A DNA stretch of 40,531 nucleotides, from positions 1-40,531 of the forward strand of contig JAQVYC010000011.1 of assembly GCA_028708805.1 (NCBI GenBank). The letters are read 5' to 3'. Within the stretch, counting starts at the first letter, position 1. The number at the start of each line of letters is the position of its first letter. The stretch comes from Clostridia bacterium (GTDB lineage: Bacteria; Bacillota; Clostridia; Christensenellales; UBA1242). A program made the position numbers and the translations under genes. Under the pieces are notes generated by a model. It made no database searches. It worked only from the letters and a program-made list of their open reading frames with translations, and had not been told where the DNA came from. This document shows, piece by piece, positions 10,348 through 18,721 of this stretch.

Positions 10348-11769
10348 TTAGATTCTTAGCGGAGCCTCTCCACAAACATCTTGTTCGCATCTATTGTAAT
10401 ACATATAAGCCACTTTATCACCTCTTGTATTTTTCAATATTGTTTGAAAAATTTCCTTTGCCTGATGACATTTGCCTAAGTTGAAAAATCTTACAGCCTG
10501 CTCAAATTGAGTTTTGTCATTTTCCATCTTATCTCGTTTTTTTCTTTCGTGGTGGTCTAAACTTTCGAAAAGAGATACAAACTCTTTATCATCTTCAAAA
10601 GACAGTGTTCCAACATATCTATAAGACAAAGGATAATCAATTTTTAAAGAATTTAATGTTCGCTTTGAGAAAATTATTTTTGAACCGAAATATTTATTAA
10701 AGTCATTCATTTTAGAAGCAAAATTAACGGCATCTGAAATTATTGTTGGGCTTTTTCGCTCTTCTTCCCCCACAATGCCAAAAACAACCTCACCTGTGTT
10801 GATACTAATTCCCACTTCAAGATTAGGAAGATTCTTCATTGATTTGTTTTTAATGTCAACCGCCTTAACAATTGAAACTGAACATTCAAGTGCATTTTCT
10901 GGCTTGGCAAAAACAGCTAAAATGCCATCCCCCAAATATTTATCAACAAAGCCATTAAATTTTCTTATTATAGGCGAAACAACATTTAAATATGAGTTTA
11001 TATAATTAAAGTTCTCTTCTAAGCTTAAAGTCGTGCTTGTTTGCGTGGAATGGTGAATATCTACGAACATAGTAGTAACTTCTCTTTGCACTTGATTTCC
11101 AAGTTCTAATTCCAAGATACTACTTTTGCCTAGAAATTTTAAAAACTGCTTTGGAATATATTTTTCATATTCTAGATTTGTTTTTTTAATTAAATTCTCT
11201 TTTTCTTTATAGTTCACATTTATTTTATTCAATCCGTTTTCTATTTCTGAAAACTGCTTACTACCCCCTATTTGAATCTCTCCAGGCACTCTACCATTGC
11301 TTAATCTGCGCACTGCGTCTTCCACTTTTTTTATAGGCTTGCAAGCAAATTTAAAGGATATAAACAAAATCAATAAGTAAGCAATTACAATTATTGCCAA
11401 CCATAAATAATTGTTGTTATTTGTTGGACTCACATTTAAAACTTGCCTAACATACTCCACTTGCGGATTTTGGATTGTATTTAAATTGATAAGATAAAAA
11501 CATATTATCGCACTAAAAGCTGTTACGGGAACTGTTATAAAAAACAATAAACGGCTAAAAGGCTGAGCGGTTAAAAACCTAAAAAACAAAATATTAGAAC
11601 TTATAAAATTTATAATTACAAAAATTAACCCAACATAACCCAATACAGAAAAATTAAAGCTGATTCCGTTTTCCAAAATTATGCCTTGCGATACAGCTCC
11701 ACCCAATAATAAACTCAAAACCAAGGAAATTATAAAAATAACAATCCAAATTTTTGTACTTGTTTTCAT
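10348..11769 (-). CDS. Membrane-bound class III adenylate/guanylate cyclase
   Basis: Class III cyclases make cAMP or cGMP from ATP or GTP with two metal ions. The 473-aa protein has four hydrophobic segments (about 7-27, 40-65, 75-97, 120-142), a HAMP-like linker (about 143-190, starting KPIKKVEDAVRRL) and a cyclase domain (about 228-400). The two metal-binding aspartates are visible: FVDIHHST (D237) and KYLGDGILAVF (D281). The catalytic Asn is present in SDAVNFASK, while the usual following Arg is Lys. A TPR-like C-terminal helix pair follows (about 415-460). Substrate choice cannot be read with confidence. No Shine-Dalgarno site is seen in the 20 bases before the ATG. It is divergent from the 191-aa gene and shares a 160-bp intergenic region with it. 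Confidence 0.9.
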   Translation of the reverse strand: MKTSTKIWIVIFIISLVLSLLLGGAVSQGIILENGISFNFSVLGYVGLIFVIINFISSNILFFRFLTAQPFSRLLFFITVPVTAFSAIICFYLINLNTIQNPQVEYVRQVLNVSPTNNNNYLWLAIIVIAYLLILFISFKFACKPIKKVEDAVRRLSNGRVPGEIQIGGSKQFSEIENGLNKINVNYKEKENLIKKTNLEYEKYIPKQFLKFLGKSSILELELGNQVQREVTTMFVDIHHSTQTSTTLSLEENFNYINSYLNVVSPIIRKFNGFVDKYLGDGILAVFAKPENALECSVSIVKAVDIKNKSMKNLPNLEVGISINTGEVVFGIVGEEERKSPTIISDAVNFASKMNDFNKYFGSKIIFSKRTLNSLKIDYPLSYRYVGTLSFEDDKEFVSLFESLDHHERKKRDKMENDKTQFEQAVRFFNLGKCHQAKEIFQTILKNTRGDKVAYMYYNRCEQDVCGEAPLRI

Positions 11770-11929
11770 GTTTGTATTTTGTGCTTTTTAATAAAAGGTA
11801 TACATATTTATTTTAGACATATTTTAACAAATTTCTCACATAATAAAATAAAGGCGGTTCTGCAAAAAAAAATTCGGCTTAAATGCCATTTGTTTATGTA
11901 AAAATCTGCTTAGTTAAAGGAGTAACTTT

Positions 11930-12505
11930 ATGAAAGATAAAAAACAAAAAATAAACATGAAGCAAGATGCTAAAAAAGCATTAAAAGCAGAAGCAGAGCA
12001 ATTAGTAAAAGAAATGGACGAAGGACAAATTGCAACTAGTCATACAAAACCTAACCAAAAACAAACAAACGAAAAACAAGAAAGTTATATAAGATATTTA
12101 TCATCACTTTATAGAAATATTACTACAGCTTTACATAGCATTGAAGAACTTCAACCCAAAGTTGAATTCGAAGATTTAAAAAAAGAATTGTCAAACCAAC
12201 TTACCAATTACGACATTATAGCTAGGGAATGTGAAATGATTGCAAAAAGCGAAAGCTTCAACTTAAAGGACAATAATCTGTTAGAAAAAATAAGATTATG
12301 GGGGTCAATAAATATAAACACCCTAGCGGATAACTCCACTAGGCATGTTTCAGAAATAATGATTTTAGGTACAATTACAGGCATTATTCAATGCTTGAAA
12401 GACTTAACAGATTATAAAAATGTTTGTTCAGACTTAGATGATTTATGTCAAAAAATAATAGAACTCGAAGAAAAAAATTATCAGCAACTAAAAATATTTA
12501 TTTAA
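11930..12505 (+). CDS. Hypothetical protein, 191 aa
   Basis: Not recognised. It starts at an ATG 7 bases after AAAGGAG. The N-terminal ~60 residues are highly charged and Lys/Glu/Gln-rich (MKDKKQKINMKQDAKKALKA), probably helical or disordered. The remainder looks all-alpha, with regular hydrophobic spacing and no signal peptide or membrane helix, so it should be cytoplasmic. It is divergent from the cyclase gene and ends 11 bp from the stop of the convergent Rho-like gene, leaving no room for a separate terminator. The good ribosome site and lack of frame breaks support a real gene; the function is open. Confidence 0.75.
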   Translation: MKDKKQKINMKQDAKKALKAEAEQLVKEMDEGQIATSHTKPNQKQTNEKQESYIRYLSSLYRNITTALHSIEELQPKVEFEDLKKELSNQLTNYDIIARECEMIAKSESFNLKDNNLLEKIRLWGSININTLADNSTRHVSEIMILGTITGIIQCLKDLTDYKNVCSDLDDLCQKIIELEEKNYQQLKIFI

Positions 12506-12516
12506 TAAAATTAATT

Positions 12517-13605
12517 CTAATATCGCATTAGTTCAAATTCACGGTCTGCGGTAACTGTTACAATTGTTATACTTCCACCATTTGACAAGCATCTATTCAA
12601 GCCAATTAATTTTCTTAAAAGTTTTATTGTACTATAAGTATGAATATCTCTTCGCTCACCCTTAGCTAAGAAAAATAAATCTAATTCCGTGTAAATATTT
12701 TCAATGTTTAACACAATAATTAAAATTTTTTCGCCTGTTCTGGCAAGCACTGTTGCATGATTTATTGCATTGTTCACAGCTTCATAAGCATATAAGGGTT
12801 CATTTTCATAATAGCTTACGAAGTCAAGACAATTTTTTATATATTTTTTTATTTTTATTAAGCCATCTGCTGGCAAGCCAACGCCAACAACAAACAATTT
12901 ATAATTATTTTTTATAAATTCATTTAGTAAATCTACATTCTTCTCTATGAAATCCAATTTCCCTGAATGATAAATGTGAGATTTAGAACCTTCTTTTATA
13001 TTGCCAATACCTTCAGAATTATTATTTAAAACAATATCTTTCATTGAACATAAATTTCTTGCACCCGCAGGCTTTTTGTTAATTTCCTCTACTTCTCTGG
13101 CCACAAAATAATTTTTAGCATTAACACTGCATGCAAACACTGTTAGGAAGTCGCCAATTATCAAAGCATACTGAGCTACAAGCACATTAGGCACATGAAC
13201 TAAATCATCGTCATCTGTGCAAAAATAATAATCTTGATTATGTTTAACTAAGTAGCCGTCCTTCCTTTCCAATATGCTAGAAAATTCAGATTCTTCTGAT
13301 TGAGCAAACGGCAAATATCTATCTATATATAAAGAATCTTTATTTCGTTCTTCTGCAAATTCTCTTAATTCTTTTGGCAATAATTCTTGTTGAAAGCATC
13401 TATTCATTAATTTATTTTTAACGGGTCTGCCTGCTTTGTTTTTTATTGTAAATGTTTTTTGGCCAGACATAACCTTTAAAATTAAATCTATTAATTTTTC
13501 TTTTTTTAGTAAGGTCGGTGAAGGAACTCCCCACATTCGCCCTATATTTCTTAAATCATGGACACCTAGATTTTCTAATTGTATTTTTCTTTCCGTTAAA
13601 TCCAT
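12517..13605 (-). CDS. Rho-like protein lacking the P-loop and C-terminus
   Basis: The 362-aa protein resembles transcription termination factor Rho in order. Residues 1-47 match the Rho N-terminal helical domain. Then comes a basic linker with an AT-hook-like KAGRPVKNK (57-65). Residues 112-176 match the RNA-binding OB fold (ILERKDGYLV, VHVPNVLVAQYALIIGD, KNYFVAREVEEIN). The later region aligns with the Rho motor core around the Walker B strand, ending with NGGSITIVTVTA, like the GGSLTIIATA of Rho. The segment that should hold GKGQRGLIVAPPKAGKT is shortened and has no GKT/GKS. The Walker B position reads IIVLNIENIY instead of the usual ILLDSITRLA. About 85 C-terminal residues of normal Rho are missing. 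The start is set at 13605 because CTTAGGAGAA lies just upstream; a longer frame to 13689 has no such site. Likely a non-ATPase Rho paralogue; an unrelated Rho_N protein is less likely. Confidence 0.68.
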   Translation of the reverse strand: MDLTERKIQLENLGVHDLRNIGRMWGVPSPTLLKKEKLIDLILKVMSGQKTFTIKNKAGRPVKNKLMNRCFQQELLPKELREFAEERNKDSLYIDRYLPFAQSEESEFSSILERKDGYLVKHNQDYYFCTDDDDLVHVPNVLVAQYALIIGDFLTVFACSVNAKNYFVAREVEEINKKPAGARNLCSMKDIVLNNNSEGIGNIKEGSKSHIYHSGKLDFIEKNVDLLNEFIKNNYKLFVVGVGLPADGLIKIKKYIKNCLDFVSYYENEPLYAYEAVNNAINHATVLARTGEKILIIVLNIENIYTELDLFFLAKGERRDIHTYSTIKLLRKLIGLNRCLSNGGSITIVTVTADREFELMRY

Positions 13606-13798
13606 TTTAATTCTCCTAAGTTGTTTAATTTGCCTTATGTGCATATTAATATATTTTAAAGATTTTGTATACATATTCGAGTAACACAAACATAAGGCAA
13701 CAAATTAACATATAATTCAACAAATTGTATCATAGTTTTTTATATTTTGCAAGTTGTTGTATAAAATTAAATCAGAATTTACAATATTAATTAAAATG

Positions 13799-13835
13799 AA
13801 AAAAGCAAGAAAATTTTAATTCTTCCCTGCTTTTT
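13799..13835 (-). terminator. Terminator of sleB-ypeB
   Basis: On the minus strand AAAAAGCA pairs with TGCTTTTT, with a partly paired interior (GAA/TTC). It lies 34 bases past the ypeB stop and ends in a T-run. Confidence 0.6.
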
Positions 13836-13868
13836 AAAAATCTTATATAAGATTATAATCAACCTTTA

Positions 13869-15572
13869 CTACATCAATAGATTGCCGTTGTCGGTTTGAA
13901 TTACTTTCAAAATGTTTTCTTCTTTGCCTGTTTCTGTGTTTATATAAAAATAATAATCATCTCCTCCATACTTGCAAATAAACTCATAACAAAGAATTTC
14001 TTTATTGTAATCTAGTGGTATAAGTGCCAGCCTTTCTTCTTCAACTACATATTTTCCGCCAATTTTACTCTTTGCAGTGTCTATTGAAATTCCACCTTTT
14101 TGAATTGTTCTGTTTATGTGATTTGTATAATAAGCCGTTGCTTCATATCCAAGAACAGAACCACTATATAAATCAATTTTCAATTTAACAAGGTCAGGGT
14201 ACAAAATTGTCTCATTCTGAATTGGAGCTAAATTAATAAACGCATTTCCGCCTACCGCATCACTCCAAACAACTTTCATATTTTCAAGCTTGTTTTTCTT
14301 AGCAAAGTCTAATCCAATTGCCTCAGCTTTATTTAATGATAACTTATTGTTGTTTATTTGATTTTCTTTTAAATTATTATATTTTTGGGCTTCTTTGTTT
14401 TCATCTACAAAATTTTCGTCAATATTCCTTTGACTTATTCCACTTTGATTTTCAGTGTTTTGAGTATCACTATTTCCAAAATCATCTTTCTCATTTAAAT
14501 GCTCTTTGCTTTTCTTGTTTAAGCCTTCATCATTTAAATTTTCTTTATTTAATTTATTTGAGCCCATATTTTCGTTTTTGAAAAAATCAACATTCGAAGC
14601 ATCTTCTTTATTAGCATTATAAGCAGACAGTGTTAATAAATTCCCACCGATTTTAGTCATTTGAACATAAGCCCTAATATCTTTTTCATTGTTATTATCT
14701 TTTACACTAAAATCATAAGTTTCAAAATTTCCCTTTGTTTCATTTTCAAAATCGACTGTATTTTCAGTGAAATCTACCAAAACTTCTAGTAAATGTTGCT
14801 TGGCAACAGCTTGCGTAACCACAGAACCCTTTAAGCCTTTAATCTCTTTTTTTACTTGCGAATCTGCAAAAGGACCATCATAAATCATTGTTGGATATTC
14901 AACTCCGTTCGTTTTTATTGAACCTATACTATTAGTAAAAACATTATAATCACCATCTAAACTATTAGAAGTTCTGAGAATGCTGTAACCATTCCACATA
15001 TCTTTACTCATCTGATTTAAAGAATCCTTCATATTTAAAACCGAATCATAAATATTTTCTAGTGTTTTGTATTCGCTATCTGAAAGAGTTTCACCCTTTT
15101 TTAAGTTTTTGCTCAAAATATCCGAATAACCGCTTACTTGATTTATAAATTTAATGCTTTCATCTAAGCCATTAATTGAATAAGGCAAATTATTTAAATT
15201 TTCCTGTGCCATATTACTATTTTTACTAATTTCTTCTAGCATCTTGGCTTGATAGGTTTCATCGGTTGAAGATAATACTTTTGCTAGTTTTGTTTCCGTG
15301 TTGTTTACATTGTCTACTAAATCATAAAAATTTTTCTGATAAATGTCTTCCAAGCTTGAAGCTAGATTATTTGCATTTTGGATACTTGCTGCATATAAAA
15401 TAAGTGATAAGACTAATAATCCGCTTAATACCCAAATTGTAATCATAAGCCCTAAATGCTTTCGTTCACTAATAACAGCCACACCTGAACCGCTTTTTGG
15501 TACCACTTTTAACCTTGTGCCATTTTTTTTGCCTGCGTTTGTTTTTTTATTTGAGTTAGTAATCTTTGCCAT
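13869..15572 (-). CDS. ypeB: Germination protein YpeB
   Basis: YpeB is a spore inner-membrane protein needed for stable localisation of the cortex-lytic enzyme SleB. The 567-aa product has a basic N-terminus (about 1-37), one membrane segment (about 44-64), a helical ectodomain (about 70-200), and C-terminal PepSY-type repeats (ending KEENILKVIQTDNGNLLM). It lies 38 bp downstream of sleB, the arrangement known from Bacillus and Clostridia, and has an AGGAGG site before the ATG. It is longer than B. subtilis YpeB (about 450 aa). The excess is explained by an Asn/Glu/Lys-rich low-complexity stretch at about residues 320-410 that separates the helical part from the PepSY repeats. Confidence 0.93.
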   Translation of the reverse strand: MAKITNSNKKTNAGKKNGTRLKVVPKSGSGVAVISERKHLGLMITIWVLSGLLVLSLILYAASIQNANNLASSLEDIYQKNFYDLVDNVNNTETKLAKVLSSTDETYQAKMLEEISKNSNMAQENLNNLPYSINGLDESIKFINQVSGYSDILSKNLKKGETLSDSEYKTLENIYDSVLNMKDSLNQMSKDMWNGYSILRTSNSLDGDYNVFTNSIGSIKTNGVEYPTMIYDGPFADSQVKKEIKGLKGSVVTQAVAKQHLLEVLVDFTENTVDFENETKGNFETYDFSVKDNNNEKDIRAYVQMTKIGGNLLTLSAYNANKEDASNVDFFKNENMGSNKLNKENLNDEGLNKKSKEHLNEKDDFGNSDTQNTENQSGISQRNIDENFVDENKEAQKYNNLKENQINNNKLSLNKAEAIGLDFAKKNKLENMKVVWSDAVGGNAFINLAPIQNETILYPDLVKLKIDLYSGSVLGYEATAYYTNHINRTIQKGGISIDTAKSKIGGKYVVEEERLALIPLDYNKEILCYEFICKYGGDDYYFYINTETGKEENILKVIQTDNGNLLM

Positions 15573-15610
15573 TATAACCTCCTGTTTTTTATTTTAATTA
15601 TCTTTGCTCT

Positions 15611-16291
15611 TTATATCGCAAAAGTATGCTTTCCTATTCTTGTAACTATTTTTCTTGAAAATATCCACTTACTTGTTGCTGTTGATGCATTATAGTAATA
15701 TATACATCCATAAGTTGGATCCCAGCCGTTCATTGCATCTTGTGCTGCTTGATATGCTGTGCTATTTGGCTCTAATTTTATTTGACCATCATTAACCGCT
15801 GTAAACGCCCATGGTTGATAAATAACTCCACTAATTGTATTTGGAAAATTTGGGTTTTTTACTCTGTTTAAAATAACAGCCGCAACCGCAACCTGACCTA
15901 CATAAGATTCACCTCGTGCCTCAGCATATACACATTTTGCCAATAGGTATAAGTCTGAACTAGACTGATATTTGCCTGTTGTTATACCTAATGCTTTTAA
16001 TGTTTGTGGTCCAACTATCCCATCAACAACTAAGCCATAATCTCTTTGAAAATTTCTTATTGCAGTTTTACTTTTTGCTCCTATAATTCCATCAATTCCG
16101 GCATAATAATAACCTAAGTTTTTAAGTTTCTTTTGTATTGCCTTATTTTCGGAAACAGTTGCTGCTTGAACAGTTGTATTTACTTTGAAAAAATCTTCAT
16201 TGTAATTTATCGCACTAATTGTAAGCACAGACAACCCGCCAAAAAGCAAAATAGTAACCATCAAAGCAGTTATAAATTTATTTTTTATCAT
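15611..16291 (-). CDS. sleB: Spore cortex-lytic enzyme SleB
   Basis: SleB is a lytic transglycosylase that degrades muramic-lactam-containing spore cortex during germination. The 226-aa product has an N-terminal hydrophobic segment (signal/anchor, about 5-27). A peptidoglycan-binding domain follows (about 45-100, with KLKNLGYYYAGIDGIIG and VDGIVGPQTLKALG), then a catalytic Hydrolase_2 domain (about 115-226). That domain carries CVYAEARGES, with the expected catalytic Glu, and NRVKNPNFP, both typical of SleB. The ATG at 16291 is chosen: AAAGGAG lies 8 bases upstream, while the GTG at 16300 would overlap that site. It leads the sleB-ypeB operon and sits behind a sigma-G-like promoter. Confidence 0.95.
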   Translation of the reverse strand: MIKNKFITALMVTILLFGGLSVLTISAINYNEDFFKVNTTVQAATVSENKAIQKKLKNLGYYYAGIDGIIGAKSKTAIRNFQRDYGLVVDGIVGPQTLKALGITTGKYQSSSDLYLLAKCVYAEARGESYVGQVAVAAVILNRVKNPNFPNTISGVIYQPWAFTAVNDGQIKLEPNSTAYQAAQDAMNGWDPTYGCIYYYNASTATSKWIFSRKIVTRIGKHTFAI

Positions 16292-16310
16292 ACCATTCAC
16301 TCCTTTTTGC

Positions 16311-16341
16311 TATTATGAAACATTTTAAATCAAATTATTCA
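16311..16341 (-). promoter_or_regulatory. Sigma-G-type promoter of sleB-ypeB
   Basis: On the minus strand TGAATA (16341-16336), an 18-base spacer and CATAATA (16317-16311) match the forespore sigma-G pattern TGAATA-N17/18-CATACTA with one mismatch. B. subtilis sleB is sigma-G dependent, so the match is also expected biologically. Confidence 0.7.
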
Positions 16342-16351
16342 ATTAATTTAT

Positions 16352-16380
16352 GTTTATGACAAGCTAACTTTGATAAAAAT
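16352..16380 (+). promoter_or_regulatory. Possible sigma-F-type promoter of spoIIR
   Basis: GTTTA (16352-16356) and TGATAAAAAT (16371-16380) are 14 bases apart. This loosely resembles the early-forespore sigma-F pattern expected for spoIIR, but the fit is imperfect. Confidence 0.3.
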
Positions 16381-16416
16381 ATTTTCATTAAAATGATTAA
16401 ACTTTAAGGAGATATA

Positions 16417-16935
16417 ATGAAATATTTGGCAATTATACTTTCAGTTTTTGTTATGGGTGGCATTTTAGTATTTTCATCGCCACAGGAATTAATTAACAAT
16501 GATTATTTAAGAATTCATATTAGAGCTAATTCAAATAGTGATTTAGACCAAAATGTAAAATATCAAGTAAAAGATGCAATAGTTGACACACTCATTCCAC
16601 TCTTATCAAATTGTGATAGTTCGGGAAAATCATATAATATTTTAGAGCAAAACTTATATAAATTGGAAGGTGTAGCAAATACAGTTTTAATGAAGAATAA
16701 TTTACTTTATAGTTGTAAGGCAAAGTTAAATAATGAAAATTTTCCAACAAGAAATTACGGTAGTCTAACCTTGGAAAGTGGCTTTTATAATGCCTTGATT
16801 TTGGAGTTAGGGCAAGCAACAGGAGATAATTGGTGGTGCGTGGTTTATCCACCTTTATGCTTTGTTAATGGAAGTACTTCGGTTAATGTTTATAAAAGCA
16901 GAATTCTGGAAATTATAAATTCATTCTTCAATTAA
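16417..16935 (+). CDS. spoIIR: Stage II sporulation protein R (SpoIIR)
   Basis: SpoIIR is secreted by the forespore and triggers SpoIIGA-dependent processing of pro-sigma-E in the mother cell. The 172-aa product has an N-terminal hydrophobic export segment (about 3-20), then the family signature LRIHIRANSNSDLDQNVKYQ (32-51). Later blocks NYGSLTLESGFYNALILELG and NWWCVVYPPLCFV are also typical of SpoIIR. The ATG follows TAAGGAGATATA. It is divergent from sleB and convergent with the SPOCS gene, with the cloverleaf element in between. Confidence 0.94.
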   Translation: MKYLAIILSVFVMGGILVFSSPQELINNDYLRIHIRANSNSDLDQNVKYQVKDAIVDTLIPLLSNCDSSGKSYNILEQNLYKLEGVANTVLMKNNLLYSCKAKLNNENFPTRNYGSLTLESGFYNALILELGQATGDNWWCVVYPPLCFVNGSTSVNVYKSRILEIINSFFN

Positions 16936-16962
16936 TTATTATGGTTGAGAGTGGATGAAAAA

Positions 16963-17043
16963 GGCAGGAAGCAAATTTTGACATTAGTCAAAATTTAAGG
17001 CAAAACTTTGTTTTGCCTGCAAGCTTCGCTTGCGCTTCCTGCC
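16963..17043. repeat. 81-bp cloverleaf of nested inverted repeats
   Basis: A perfect 10-bp outer stem, GGCAGGAAGC (16963-16972) with GCTTCCTGCC (17034-17043), encloses three perfect hairpins. A: AAATTTTGAC/GTCAAAATTT (16973-16982, 16987-16996), loop 4. B: AGGCAAAAC/GTTTTGCCT (16998-17006, 17010-17018), loop 3. C: GCAAGC/GCTTGC (17019-17024, 17028-17033), loop 3. Almost every base pairs, and T-runs flank it on both strands. It sits between convergent spoIIR and SPOCS genes, so it can act as a bidirectional terminator. Its elaborateness suggests a dispersed palindromic repeat or a small structured RNA. Confidence 0.9.
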
Positions 17044-17064
17044 GAACTTTTTTAATATATAACC

Positions 17065-18624
17065 TTAATATTCAATTTTATTCTTTGCTAAAAGTAAAGA
17101 AGTCGGGTTAGGGTTTTTTTGATAATAAATCACAATGTTACTATTTTGTAAAAGTGGACTTACAAGGTCAGGATTCTGTTCTATAATAACTTCGGGATGC
17201 GTTCTTAGTTCCTTAGCTATTTCCCATAAATCATCGCCAGTTTTACCAAAATATATTTCAATCGCATCTTCCTTTGCGGGCAAAGGCTCGCCCATAATTG
17301 CATCTGTAATGACTTCACCTTTTTCAACCCCAAACACCTTCACATAGGCCTTGATTTTGGCATCTAAGAACAATTCTCTGCCTCGCCTAGCAATGACATC
17401 AACATCAGATAAAACTTCTTTTGCGCAAATTTTAAAGCCCGAAGACACATCTATTTTTTCTGATATTACATACGGAAGCTCTCTTCTAACACAATTAATT
17501 GCTTGCAGTTCATCATTTAAATACGCAATTTCTACACTTACAATGCCCTCTAAAACAATTTCTCCATTCTTAATATATTGATTTGTTGGCTTTAAATTAC
17601 CTTTTGAAACACCTAGAAGTTTATCAATCCTAGGTTCTTTTTCGTTTAAAGAAATATTTCCTTCAATCTTATTTTCGAAATATATAGGAGGAATTATTTT
17701 TGTTTTTTCATAAGCGCTGTTTATTATTTCTATATTATTTCTTATAGAATATAAATCTTTTGCACACGGCACTCTAAATTCTTCATATGCCTTAAAACAT
17801 AAATCAATCGGTGCTGTTATTATAATTTTGCAGGTATTATCACTAATTTCCTGTTCGTATTTTATATTTTCTTTTTTAATATTTGCATCAATTTCTACGC
17901 ATGCATTTTCTGTCAAAGATGGTGCCTCAATCTCTCTTTTAAAACTTTCATTATTACTTACAAAGCAAATTTTTTCTGTTTCACCACATACAATATAATA
18001 TACTTTGGTTATAATTTCGCCTTGAACAACAAAAAAATTATCTCTACAATCTACATCTTTAACAATAACATCTGAACATACAGATAAAATTCGGTCAAAT
18101 TGCTCATTTATTGTAATACTAAATTCTTCATTAAAATTAATACAATCATCTTTCAACAAACTTTGAGAAACAATTTCATCTTCCTTTAAACAAATGTTTT
18201 CATCTCCACCATTAATCAATTCGAGTTCTGATACATTTGTGGTATCCACAGAAAAATTCATAATTGCTGAAACTTTCGAATTAGTTTCATTAAAACTTAA
18301 ATCATTTACTGTGGCATTTATGCTAACTTTTGTTGAAGGGTTAACATTGTCATTTATAAATTTTGTTAGAAAAGGAATACTACTTTCGGTTATACTTATT
18401 TTATTTTCATCATTTAAGAAAATTATTTCCAGATTTGCTTTTCCTGATATGCTTACTTCCTTTGTTAATGGTTCAATATTATCAATTTGTGGAAAAGCAT
18501 TTATCCAAATTAATTTTTGCATTTCCCCTGAACCTAAATTATTGATAACACTATCTAGCATTATTTGTTCATCTTTTAGTTTGGTTTTTTTAATAAAATT
18601 ACATCTGCTTTTTTCAAATGACAT
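17065..18624 (-). CDS. SPOCS (DUF3794) protein with C-terminal LysM
   Basis: SPOCS-domain proteins are found in spore coat and exosporium layers of Clostridia (for example the CotL/CsxA group). The 519-aa product has no signal peptide. It contains several repeats of the SPOCS type (for example KEVSISGKANLEIIFLNDEN, VQGEIITKVYYIVCGE, LEGIVSVEIAYLNDELQ) spread over about residues 30-440. A LysM-like end follows at about 460-510 (FGKTGDDLWEIAKELRTHPE, IIEQNPDL) that could bind spore peptidoglycan. The ATG follows GGAGGTTAAATA. It is divergent from veg, an order seen in other Clostridia. Probable role: mother-cell coat morphogenesis. Confidence 0.88.
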   Translation of the reverse strand: MSFEKSRCNFIKKTKLKDEQIMLDSVINNLGSGEMQKLIWINAFPQIDNIEPLTKEVSISGKANLEIIFLNDENKISITESSIPFLTKFINDNVNPSTKVSINATVNDLSFNETNSKVSAIMNFSVDTTNVSELELINGGDENICLKEDEIVSQSLLKDDCINFNEEFSITINEQFDRILSVCSDVIVKDVDCRDNFFVVQGEIITKVYYIVCGETEKICFVSNNESFKREIEAPSLTENACVEIDANIKKENIKYEQEISDNTCKIIITAPIDLCFKAYEEFRVPCAKDLYSIRNNIEIINSAYEKTKIIPPIYFENKIEGNISLNEKEPRIDKLLGVSKGNLKPTNQYIKNGEIVLEGIVSVEIAYLNDELQAINCVRRELPYVISEKIDVSSGFKICAKEVLSDVDVIARRGRELFLDAKIKAYVKVFGVEKGEVITDAIMGEPLPAKEDAIEIYFGKTGDDLWEIAKELRTHPEVIIEQNPDLVSPLLQNSNIVIYYQKNPNPTSLLLAKNKIEY

Positions 18625-18721
18625 TATTTAACCTCCATTAATTCTTTATATTTTATTAATGGAATTTAAATAATATGACTAACAAACCTTTTTTTTGGCA
18701 ACAATTATGAAAGGAGGTTTT

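Noticed and set aside
18625..18690. GTCATATT upstream of the SPOCS gene as a sigma-E promoter
   Set aside because: The -35-like match is good, but no convincing CATA-type -10 lies at the right distance.
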